A stretch of DNA of 42,219 nt from an uncultured Prevotella sp. (lineage in GTDB: Bacteria > Bacteroidota > Bacteroidia > Bacteroidales > Bacteroidaceae): contig CAMKRS010000015.1 of assembly GCA_946415245.1 (NCBI GenBank), positions 1-42,219 on the forward strand. Reading direction: 5' to 3'. Numbering within the stretch: the first letter of the stretch is position 1; every line of letters begins with the position of its first letter. A program made the position numbers and the translations under genes. Positions 1 to 6,301 of the stretch are shown piece after piece. A model generated the notes under the pieces. It had not been told where the DNA came from and made no database searches. It saw nothing but the letters and a program-made list of their open reading frames with translations.

Positions 1-121
1 CCACCAACCCCTCCTGTGCAACGTCCTCGGCATCATCGTCATTACCGAAGAAACTACGGCCAACCGAGAGCATCAACTCACGGAGCGCAGGGGCAATATG
101 TTCAAACTCATCTTGTGTCAT
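1..121 (-). CDS. RNA polymerase ECF-type sigma factor (N-terminal fragment)
   Basis: The minus strand has an ATG at 121-119 and stays open to the window edge, giving 40 residues. They start MTQDEFEHIAPALRELML and run into GNDDDAEDVAQEGLV. This matches region 2 of sigma-70 family factors, where an acidic D-AEDVAQE stretch follows a short amphipathic helix. The rest of the protein (sigma region 4) lies outside the window, so the subfamily cannot be fixed. ECF factors of this kind usually sit beside an anti-sigma factor in Bacteroidales; that gene would also be outside. Confidence 0.8.
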   Translation of the reverse strand, partial: MTQDEFEHIAPALRELMLSVGRSFFGNDDDAEDVAQEGLV

Positions 122-152
122 CTGCTATATAAGCGAAAGTCAACGTGAAAAG

Positions 153-776
153 TTAAGTTAAATAATGAAATTGTTTTTGTTCCTGTGTCAGAAAACCTTG
201 ATCGCTCTTAGTTGTTTCTTTCAAAACCCCGGTTCTGCCTCGCCACGAAGGAAGGTTATCCATCCATCCTTGTCTTTTTATGTCCGATGCCAGTAAACGG
301 GTGTTATAGTCTGTTGTTATATTCAGCAAGACACGATTCGTCTGTCCGATAGAATCAAACAACTGCGTTCCCACAGAGCCTTTGCCGTGAACGGTTTTCA
401 AATCATAGAGTCCGAGAATACCTTTCTTTTCGAAAATGAAATCGGCAGTTCGACAACTCCGTGGATTTGGCAATATGTAGACACGATAACCATGCTCTAC
501 AGCTTTGCGAGCTGCATTGATCAGATTGTCAAAGTCATCACTTTGTTCGCTTATAGCGCTGAAGATATTGGTTTCGCCCTCTACGGGATTGAACTCTCCA
601 TAATAGATTATCAATTTCAGTTGGTTGATAAATTGGGCGCCCTTCAAATAGTGCAACTCCTCCAATTCATCAGCCATACCTCTCCATGAATGCTCTGCTG
701 CTATCAACGCAGAATAATCATTCTCCCCTGACGGTTCAAATTCAAGTATTATATCTTCAATTACTGTCGGTTTCAT
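153..776 (-). CDS. Hypothetical protein with a C-terminal nuclease-like (CdiA-CT/BECR-type) domain
   Basis: 207 residues with no signal peptide or membrane segment. The N-terminal 95 residues are acidic and helical and not recognised. From about residue 100 the chain reads PNPRSCRTADFIFEKKG, then YDLKTV, then SVGTQLFDSIGQTNRVLLNI. The order (Asp in a strand, Lys in the next strand, a Ser/Gln helix, a hydrophobic strand) resembles the BECR-fold tRNase domains at CdiA C-termini and in phage minor head proteins. This is a pattern match by eye. A TATCTTTG -7 box lies only 9-16 bp upstream of the ATG, so the transcript may be nearly leaderless. Its partner, possibly an immunity protein, is not apparent next to it. 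Confidence 0.6.
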   Translation of the reverse strand: MKPTVIEDIILEFEPSGENDYSALIAAEHSWRGMADELEELHYLKGAQFINQLKLIIYYGEFNPVEGETNIFSAISEQSDDFDNLINAARKAVEHGYRVYILPNPRSCRTADFIFEKKGILGLYDLKTVHGKGSVGTQLFDSIGQTNRVLLNITTDYNTRLLASDIKRQGWMDNLPSWRGRTGVLKETTKSDQGFLTQEQKQFHYLT

Positions 777-784
777 ATTATGTG

Positions 785-792
785 CAAAGATA
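785..792 (-). promoter_or_regulatory. Bacteroidetes -7 box (TATCTTTG) for the 776 gene
   Basis: Minus-strand TATCTTTG matches the Bacteroidetes TAnnTTTG box. It lies 9-16 bp upstream of the ATG at 776, so transcription would begin almost at the start codon. No clear -33 TTTG was found at the right distance. Confidence 0.5.
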
Positions 793-851
793 CAAAAATT
801 ATTGGAAAATAATTTTCTTTTGGACGAAAAAATGAAAAATTACGAGAATAA

Positions 852-883
852 TTTGGAATATAATGATATTTAGACTATCTTTG
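852..883 (+). promoter_or_regulatory. Bacteroidetes sigma promoter for the 928 gene
   Basis: TTTG at 852-855 and TATCTTTG at 876-883 are 20 bp apart, which is the consensus -33/-7 arrangement of Bacteroidetes. The start codon follows about 45 bp downstream. With the opposing box at 785-792 it makes 777-927 a divergent promoter region. Confidence 0.7.
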
Positions 884-927
884 CATTAAAATGGTGTTGA
901 AATGAATTTTGTCCAAACATAATTGAG

Positions 928-2226
928 ATGGCTTATAATAAACAATATTATATAGATAGTCAGATAACTAGATTTCTACGGCAGTTGGCTAATGGCGAAA
1001 TAGCGGATAAAGATGTCAACTGGGTTGAGTTGAGAAACGTTGTGAGGCGATGTCGTGAAATAGGTATCATGGACGAGCTTCACCGGCAACTGCAACCTTA
1101 CTATGAGATGTATTTGTTTGCAGATATGAAGTTGATTAATGAGAAAAACATCTATTGTCTACATTTTATAGAAGACTGTGCAAAAGAAGACGACCAATTT
1201 GCCTCTTGGGCAGAGCAGTTCGAGTTGGATGCCATCACAGAAGCCTGGGCAGACTATTTGCGCAGAGCTGACATGTCCATAGGTTATTACCAATCGCTTG
1301 TTTGCATATTGTTAGAGGGCGGCTATAACACCAACTGGCACCAGCTGACTGAAACGCTAAAAAATGACCTTCATGAGGCTGAGGTGTATAGTGACTATAA
1401 GACGGGCGAATTGATAGCGTTTCTTCATGGTGTAGCAATGTTGATGAGCACTTCGTGGGACGATGCGAAGAAGATGGACTTATTCGACCTTTTATGTAAC
1501 AATTGGGAGTTCCTGAAACATTTCTATTCCGTGATGATCCGCAGGGTGATAGGTTGTAGACTACCTAATTTTTCTGCCGTAGCGAATTTGCTGGTTCAAC
1601 AGACTAAATACCACCATTATATTCATGTTTTCTATTGTGCACTATGCTATCGTGAGCCAACTTTGAATTTAAGTAAGACCCAGAAAAAGAGTCTTGAAAA
1701 ACAGATGGATCGCATCCATAATATTATGGACAATACGATACCATCGGACGACCTGAATGAACTGTGTGATACGTTATTCCCAGAGGACTTTCAGCGTATG
1801 CTCGACGAGTTCCGCCCTGAAACACGTGAACAGGTGGAAAGGGAACGTAACAAATTGCGCTATGAGGTAGGCTTATTAACCGATCAGATGTCGGCAATGG
1901 CAAACAGACTGAAAGAGGCTTTGGAGAATTCGGTGCCTATTTCTGAAATTGAAAAGCAATTGCTACGTTTGACGCCCGGAGCAGCCCTCGACCTATGTGG
2001 TAAAATGACCTTGATGCTGTCTGACAACAAGGCGTGGATGAACAGCATGCCTGAGATCAAGGAGAAGATATTAAAGAAGAAGGAAGAACAAGAACACCAG
2101 TTGGCTGAGTTGTTGCAGCAAATGGCAGTGAAAACGCCTGTTGCTGTTACTGCAGAACAAGGCGGTGTGGTTCAAATTACAGACAAGGATATTATCAATA
2201 ATACCCCAACTGGTATACTTGAATAA
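928..2226 (+). CDS. Hypothetical protein with helical C-terminal region and beta-motif tail
   Basis: 432 residues, not recognised. There is no signal peptide. The N-terminal 260 residues are mixed and mainly helical. Residues about 300-400 are rich in Glu, Lys, Gln and Leu and look like a coiled coil (for example EKILKKKEEQEHQLAELLQQ). The last 20 residues switch to GGVVQITDKDIINNT, closely similar to the N-terminus of the next gene (GGKVEVTDKPIINV). The next gene starts 2 bp after this stop, so the two are surely co-transcribed from the promoter at 852-883. The shared motif hints that the two products touch each other or a common partner. Confidence 0.8.
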   Translation: MAYNKQYYIDSQITRFLRQLANGEIADKDVNWVELRNVVRRCREIGIMDELHRQLQPYYEMYLFADMKLINEKNIYCLHFIEDCAKEDDQFASWAEQFELDAITEAWADYLRRADMSIGYYQSLVCILLEGGYNTNWHQLTETLKNDLHEAEVYSDYKTGELIAFLHGVAMLMSTSWDDAKKMDLFDLLCNNWEFLKHFYSVMIRRVIGCRLPNFSAVANLLVQQTKYHHYIHVFYCALCYREPTLNLSKTQKKSLEKQMDRIHNIMDNTIPSDDLNELCDTLFPEDFQRMLDEFRPETREQVERERNKLRYEVGLLTDQMSAMANRLKEALENSVPISEIEKQLLRLTPGAALDLCGKMTLMLSDNKAWMNSMPEIKEKILKKKEEQEHQLAELLQQMAVKTPVAVTAEQGGVVQITDKDIINNTPTGILE

Positions 2227-2228
2227 TT

Positions 2229-2918
2229 ATGAATATCAAAATTAACGTAGAGTCCGGAGGCAAGGTAGAGGTGACCGATAAACCCATCATAAACGTGATG
2301 GGCGATGTTGTGCAAAACAAGATAGTACCTCCCGAAACATACAGGCAGACCGAAACATCAGATAGTCAGCCTAAGAAGCCAAAAGCAAGTCCACAGCGGA
2401 AAAGAGTACCCCCAACGAACAATAGGTCTAAGAAACCTATGACACTCAAGTATTATACTCATGGTAATAATGGCATCTTGATAAAGCAACGAAAAAGGGT
2501 GGATATTGTTTTCAGGAAGTTCAACGAATGGGAATGGATTGACGATCAAACCACCGCTGACGATTTTGATGCGTTCTTTGAAGGCAACCTCAGGCATTGT
2601 AATATTACATGGATTGCCAACACTACTATATTAACGATTCTGTTACAAGAACTTATCAAGCAACCCTATATACAGAAACAGACCAAATGCTCGGCAAAGT
2701 CATTAGTCGAGCAGCAATTTGGAAAAACAGCTAATTCAGACAGGAAACGTCTTGATAATATCTCTGGGGAAAGGATAAAACTTACCCTTCTGATTCTTGA
2801 CATCAACAATCCATTACCAGAAGCGCATGGAAGAAATGTTGCAGAAGAATACGATATACAAGATGCTGCGTTAAAAGAATTATTCGCTGGACAACTTCGC
2901 ACAACCAAGGGAATATAA
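2229..2918 (+). CDS. Hypothetical protein, partner of the upstream gene
   Basis: 229 residues, not recognised. Residues 1-35 form a strand-rich segment (NVESGGKVEVTDKPIINV, then GDVVQNK). A basic, Pro/Lys/Arg-rich linker follows (residues about 45-75, SQPKKPKASPQRKRVPP). The C-terminal 150 residues are a soluble mixed domain with YYTHGNNGILIKQRKRV and, near the end, SDRKRLDNI. The basic linker could contact nucleic acid or simply be flexible. It is the second gene of the operon, 2 bp after the first. The intergenic region downstream holds a hairpin and inverted repeats. Confidence 0.78.
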   Translation: MNIKINVESGGKVEVTDKPIINVMGDVVQNKIVPPETYRQTETSDSQPKKPKASPQRKRVPPTNNRSKKPMTLKYYTHGNNGILIKQRKRVDIVFRKFNEWEWIDDQTTADDFDAFFEGNLRHCNITWIANTTILTILLQELIKQPYIQKQTKCSAKSLVEQQFGKTANSDRKRLDNISGERIKLTLLILDINNPLPEAHGRNVAEEYDIQDAALKELFAGQLRTTKGI

Positions 2919-2920
2919 CA

Positions 2921-3065
2921 TGTAAGCGATTTTGCTTTTTTGTAAGCGATGACGTAAGAACGCTTACAAAATAATAGACTCGGAACACTCTTGAAATATA
3001 GGATGTTCCGACTTTCTTTTTGTTTTTTTCGAGCCATGTAAGCGATTCTTAGGAAAACGCTTACA
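2921..3065. repeat. Cluster of TGTAAGCG repeats forming two inverted-repeat pairs
   Basis: TGTAAGCGAT occurs at 2921-2930, 2941-2950 and 3037-3046. Its complement CGCTTACA occurs at 2961-2968 and 3058-3065. The second and third forward copies pair with the complements: an 8-bp stem with a 12-nt gap (2941-2968) and a 9-bp stem ATGTAAGCG/CGCTTACAT with a 13-nt gap (3036-3066). The spacing of about one helical turn between arms suits a dimeric DNA-binding protein. The function is unknown; an operator, a recombination site or RNA hairpins are all possible. Confidence 0.75.
2980..3011 (+). terminator. Hairpin with T-rich tail, probable terminator of the 928-2918 operon
   Basis: TCGGAACA at 2980-2987 pairs perfectly with TGTTCCGA at 3004-3011, with a 16-nt loop. 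The sequence after it is strongly T-rich (CTTTCTTTTTGTTTTTTTC). The loop is long for a classical terminator, so the call is moderate. Confidence 0.5.
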
Positions 3066-3126
3066 TATAGATAGGTGATTTCCCCATTGCCGAGGGCAGC
3101 AGTCACATCTGTCTGCTATCGGTAAT

Positions 3127-3630
3127 ATGACAAACAAAAAAAGAAATCGCGTAGGATCGGAAGCACAGTACGGTCCACGCCTGGCAGGAGAAATCCTCCA
3201 CGATTACTTGGAGAACAGCAACGAACCAATGGCAGTTGCTTATCGTGAACAAACAACCAAAGTTGAAGAGCAAGGTTGGCATCCTAACACGCATTTGAGC
3301 GTGAATCTGAAAACATTACTTCGAAGCGACAACGTTGCTAAAGCTGGCAAAAGTTACTCAGGCATGCTACGCCGCGACGTGGAGTGTGAGGAATTCAACT
3401 ACGACGATCATTTCAGCTTCGTCGAAACCGTTCCTCCGACGGCTGGCAAAAGGAATCCGCACGTTTACGAGGGCGATTTTATTACTGTCACTCGTAAGGA
3501 TGACGGCTCGTATCGACCCAACTTCAAGCCCATGAAAGTTGACAAGGATTTTACCGTAGCGAAATATGCTACTGGTGTAGCCAACGAACTGCTCTGGGCG
3601 CTCGAAGGCCCGATAAAGAAGAGTGAGTGA
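3127..3630 (+). CDS. Hypothetical protein, 167 aa
   Basis: Not recognised. It is soluble, charged, with no signal peptide or membrane segment. Visible stretches are a basic start (MTNKKRNRVGSEAQYGPRLA), a helix with GEILHDYLENS, and a C-terminal half richer in strands (YEGDFITVTRKDDGSY). It lies just upstream of the DUF3987 and primase genes and on the same strand, but a 216-bp repeat-containing gap separates them. Its base composition is like the replication block, so it is probably part of the same mobile-element remnant. A structural or DNA-binding role cannot be told from the sequence. Confidence 0.75.
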   Translation: MTNKKRNRVGSEAQYGPRLAGEILHDYLENSNEPMAVAYREQTTKVEEQGWHPNTHLSVNLKTLLRSDNVAKAGKSYSGMLRRDVECEEFNYDDHFSFVETVPPTAGKRNPHVYEGDFITVTRKDDGSYRPNFKPMKVDKDFTVAKYATGVANELLWALEGPIKKSE

Positions 3631-3648
3631 GTAATCAACGGCTTGAAT

Positions 3649-3807
3649 GTTTCAGTTGTTTCAGTTTCAGTTTGTTTTTTAAGGGTATGGTTTGTATCAA
3701 ATCACCTGTATATATACACATAACTAATTAATAATTAGATAGTTATATAATAAAGAAAGAAAAAGAGCACCCTTCAAAAAACAATTGAAACAACTGAAAC
3801 TGAAACA
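3649..3807. repeat. Long imperfect inverted repeat built of GTTTCA/TGAAAC units
   Basis: The left arm (3649-3686) has TGTTTCAGTTGTTTCAG and more TTTCAG units, ending GTTTTTTAAGGGT. The right arm (3769-3807) reads ACCCTTCAAAAAAC followed by GAAACAACTGAAACTGAAAC. The arms are inverted copies about 39 bp long with the internal hexamers permuted. The centre (3687-3768) is AT-rich, with TAATTAATAATTA. It fills the gap between the 3630 gene and the DUF3987 gene. An AT-rich core between iterated arms resembles a replication origin or a repressor-operator array, but this is inference. Confidence 0.7.
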
Positions 3808-3846
3808 CCCGGCCCATATCAAATTCATCTAAATAGCAGATTTACA

Positions 3847-5148
3847 ATGAGATACGATATTAGTAACAACAAGGCACCCGAGATGCCCAACCTCGGAAAA
3901 GGCACAGAATGTGTCAAACTCCTGCTCACGCAGGCCTCAAAAGACATGCACGAACCCATGGTTCCGATGTTTTTCCCTGTACTTGGCGCACACATCAGCT
4001 GTACAGAATTTCAGTACCCCGACTTCAGTTGGAAGGAACCGACGGGCATGATGGCCAACCTTGTAGCCAATAGTAGTGACAATAAAGGCCAGTTTTCGGA
4101 TCTTGCGAAAGCCATTTGCCGCGATTTCAGTCAGCACGACGAGGGTGAAGACAAGAAGTATCAGGCATGGCAGCGTCAGAAGAATGCCAAGGGTGCCAAC
4201 AAGGACAAACCCGAAGAACCCATGGTGGCCTACTTTTTCCCGCCGGCGGATACGACAAAACCAGCCTTCCTCAAGAACGCAATTGCACTCGAGGCATTAG
4301 GTGGCCGCACGCAGTACTATAACTTGCCTGAAGTGGAGATGGCCGACCAATTGTGTGGCAGTCATAAGCAGGTGTCGGTGATGCTTCGTAATGTCTACGA
4401 CCGTGCTAAGGCAGGTGCCCTGCGCGCTACGTCTGATGGTGTGTCAGGCAACCCGATTCTTCGCGCTTGCATCACCATTTCGTCGAACCCGTCGTCTACC
4501 CGCAAGTTCTATAAATATGAACTGACTAACGGCACGTTCGGTCGCATGGTCTTCTCATACAAGCCACGTGGCAAACGCGAAGGGAAGATTCCCAGGCTGG
4601 GTAAGTACGACGAAGTGTTCTTCCAGAAACTGGACGAGTATATGATGCGTCTCGACCTCTGCAAGGGCCGCTTCATCATCCGCCCGCTGAACAAATTGAT
4701 CGACCGTCTGGCTGCGGACATGGCTACGATGGCTGACCTGGCCGACGACGACCTGCTCTTCGAACTGTCGCACCGCAGTCTGGTATCAGCATGGAAGGCT
4801 GGCTGCATCCTCTGGGTGCTCAACAATCAGACATGGACAAAATCGATGGGCGAACTCGTCGAGTGGCTGGTGTATCATGACCTCTGGAGCAAAATGCAGA
4901 TCTTTGCCGACATGCTTAGTAAGAATGCCGAGTTGGAGAGCGAGACTCAGCACCGAGGACCGAGAAACATGCTTGACAGTCTGCCCGACACTTTCAACGA
5001 GGCACAGCTGGAAGCACTTCGTGTGAGCGTAGAAAAACCGAAGGATGGCACTAACCGCCAGCTGCGTGTATGGATGAGTCGCGGATTCATCACCTACTCG
5101 AACCAGACGGGGCTGTACACCAAGACCGACGAATACCTGAAGGGATAG
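3847..5148 (+). CDS. DUF3987/VirE-like replication protein, helicase-related
   Basis: 433 residues. The start region includes VPMFFPVLGAHI and later LVANSSDNKGQFSDLAKAI, which is where DUF3987/VirE-like proteins of Bacteroidetes mobile elements carry their nucleotide-binding loop. Here the loop lacks the canonical GKS/T (DNKGQ instead), so ATP binding may be altered. A later LPEVEMADQL may be a Walker B equivalent. The C-terminal half is helical and ends with a winged-helix-like stretch (WMSRGFITYSNQTGLYTK). It is followed after 30 bp by a primase gene on the same strand. Together they look like a split primase-helicase of a prophage or integrative element remnant. Confidence 0.7.
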   Translation: MRYDISNNKAPEMPNLGKGTECVKLLLTQASKDMHEPMVPMFFPVLGAHISCTEFQYPDFSWKEPTGMMANLVANSSDNKGQFSDLAKAICRDFSQHDEGEDKKYQAWQRQKNAKGANKDKPEEPMVAYFFPPADTTKPAFLKNAIALEALGGRTQYYNLPEVEMADQLCGSHKQVSVMLRNVYDRAKAGALRATSDGVSGNPILRACITISSNPSSTRKFYKYELTNGTFGRMVFSYKPRGKREGKIPRLGKYDEVFFQKLDEYMMRLDLCKGRFIIRPLNKLIDRLAADMATMADLADDDLLFELSHRSLVSAWKAGCILWVLNNQTWTKSMGELVEWLVYHDLWSKMQIFADMLSKNAELESETQHRGPRNMLDSLPDTFNEAQLEALRVSVEKPKDGTNRQLRVWMSRGFITYSNQTGLYTKTDEYLKG

Positions 5149-5149
5149 T

Positions 5150-5177
5150 GAATAGTGAATAGTGATTAGTGAATAGT
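5150..5177 (+). repeat. Tandem heptamer spacer (GAATAGT x4) between DUF3987 and primase genes
   Basis: Four consecutive 7-mers, GAATAGT GAATAGT then GATTAGT GAATAGT, occupy nearly the whole 30-bp gap and run up to one base before the primase ATG. The same heptamer recurs at 41221-41234. There is no obvious ribosome-binding site apart from this repeat. Confidence 0.85.
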
Positions 5178-5178
5178 C

Positions 5179-6096
5179 ATGGAGAAATATGAAATTCAGA
5201 AGCTGCGCGAGCTGCCCATTGAGGGCGTCGCGCAGCGACTCGGACTGCGGGTAGTGAGGCACAAGAGCCTCTGCCCGTTTCACGACGATCATCATGCGAG
5301 TCTGTCGTTCTCGGTGCGCAGGAATAGCTTCCGCTGCTTTGTCTGCGGGGCCTCGGGCGGCACCATCGACCTCGTGATGCGGCATCTTAACCTCGGTTTC
5401 CATGAGGCCTGCAAATGGCTGGCAGATGAGAACTGTATCATTCTGACGGAGTATCAACCTCAGACATCATACATCAGCCATCAAACATCTTTCGACGCCA
5501 GTCGCTATGAGCGATATTTCGAACGGCCGTGGCTGAACGAGGCGGCAAGGCGGTTTCTCTATGAGGAGCGCAGGCTGGATCCTCGCGTGGTGCGCTGGTG
5601 CAGGCTGACGTCGTGGACGGATAGGCAGGGCGTGAGTTGGTTGCAGATACCTTATTATAATCAGGAGGGCCGGCTCGTGGGCGTGCAGAACCGCAACCTC
5701 GTGCGCGACGCCCTACCCCGTTTCCGCTTCCCCGCCGGCTCGCAATGCGGCATCTACAATCTGCCTGTACTCAATCTGCTCCGTCCAGGCGAGGACCTCT
5801 ACATCACCGAAGGCTGCTCCGACTGCTGGGCCATGCTCTCCGCCGGTCACAAGGCCATCGCCATCCCCTCTGCCACCCTCCTTTCGAAAGCGGACGCCGA
5901 ACAATTATCCATTGTCCATTCTCAATTATCCATTATATTTCACATGTATCCCGATCGCGATGAGCCCGGCGAGCGTCTCTTCCTCCAACTCCAACAGGTC
6001 TTGCCCTCCCTGGTTCATCACCAGCTGCCCCCAAGCTACAAGGATTTCGGCGAGTATTTTTCTCACAATAGGGACCGACCCTTTTGTGAGAGATAA
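5179..6096 (+). CDS. DnaG-like primase (CHC2 zinc finger plus TOPRIM)
   Basis: 305 residues. An N-terminal CHC2 zinc ribbon is clear: CPFH at about residue 32 and CFVC at about 53, followed by GASGGTIDLV. The C-terminal TOPRIM part has LYITEGCSDCWAML with the invariant Glu and MYPDRDEPGE with the metal-binding Asp pair. The protein would lay RNA primers for element replication, working with the DUF3987 protein upstream. Two segments are translated from tandem heptamers: nucleotides 5464-5491 (in the linker after the zinc finger) and 5902-5936 (inside TOPRIM between the Glu and Asp motifs). The C-terminus (FSHNRDRPFCER) is encoded within an inverted repeat, so the natural end may have been altered. 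Confidence 0.85.
   Translation: MEKYEIQKLRELPIEGVAQRLGLRVVRHKSLCPFHDDHHASLSFSVRRNSFRCFVCGASGGTIDLVMRHLNLGFHEACKWLADENCIILTEYQPQTSYISHQTSFDASRYERYFERPWLNEAARRFLYEERRLDPRVVRWCRLTSWTDRQGVSWLQIPYYNQEGRLVGVQNRNLVRDALPRFRFPAGSQCGIYNLPVLNLLRPGEDLYITEGCSDCWAMLSAGHKAIAIPSATLLSKADAEQLSIVHSQLSIIFHMYPDRDEPGERLFLQLQQVLPSLVHHQLPPSYKDFGEYFSHNRDRPFCER
5464..5491 (+). repeat. In-frame heptamer repeat in primase (ACATCAT-like x4)
   Basis: Four adjacent 7-mers (ACATCAT, ACATCAG, CCATCAA, ACATCTT) are translated as part of the linker between the zinc finger and the core (TSYISHQTSF). The reading frame is kept although 28 is not a multiple of three. Confidence 0.75.
5902..5936 (+). repeat. In-frame heptamer repeat inside the primase TOPRIM domain (x5)
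   Basis: Five 7-mers in a row: CAATTAT, CCATTGT, CCATTCT, CAATTAT, CCATTAT. They encode LSIVHSQLSII, which forms the strand/helix just before the MYPDRDEPGE motif. The unit CAATTATCCATT is typical of intergenic spacer repeats, so this looks like a spacer element that has become coding. Confidence 0.75.
6061..6091 (+). repeat. Inverted repeat overlapping the primase 3' end
   Basis: TCTCACAA (6061-6068) pairs with TTGTGAGA (6084-6091), and an inner GGG/CCC extends the stem around an ACCGA loop. It encodes the last residues of the primase. It may act as part of the transcription end or be the edge of an inserted repeat. Confidence 0.55.
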
Positions 6097-6112
6097 CCTT
6101 GCCTTATTCAGA

Positions 6113-6150
6113 AATAACCTGCCATTATTTATAAATAATGGCAGGTTATT
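6113..6150 (+). terminator. Perfect 38-bp palindrome after the primase gene
   Basis: The 19-nt arms 6113-6131 and 6132-6150 are exact complements, centred on TTTATAAA. A related direct copy (ATAACCTTGCCTTATT) sits at 6093-6108. As RNA it would fold into a long hairpin and could end primase transcription; as DNA it could bind a dimeric regulator just upstream of the promoter at 6176-6207. Confidence 0.55.
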
Positions 6151-6175
6151 ATTTAACACTCTTTATCACAAAATG

Positions 6176-6207
6176 TTTGGTAGTCTCGGATATTTTTCGT
6201 ACCTTTG
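6176..6207 (+). promoter_or_regulatory. Bacteroidetes sigma promoter for the HU-like gene
   Basis: TTTG at 6176-6179, 20 bp, then TACCTTTG at 6200-6207. The predicted leader is about 90 nt, with a minimal start-stop ATGTAA at 6224-6229 and a small GGGCCA/TGGTCC hairpin at about 6242-6263. Confidence 0.75.
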
Positions 6208-6301
6208 TAACGTTAAAGAAACAATGTAAAAAATGCGGGAAGGGCCACCCGATGCAGCTGGTCCACTTAGTAATATAATACCACGAAAAATTTTTAAGTG
6301 T

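Noticed and set aside
2666..3106. Minus-strand 146-codon frame over the end of the 229-aa gene
   Set aside because: It overlaps a better-supported plus-strand gene and the TGTAAGCG repeats and has no promoter or family features.
5912..6229. 105-codon plus-strand frame overlapping the primase end
   Set aside because: It runs through the TOPRIM coding region, the palindrome and the next promoter, and owes its pattern to the repeats.
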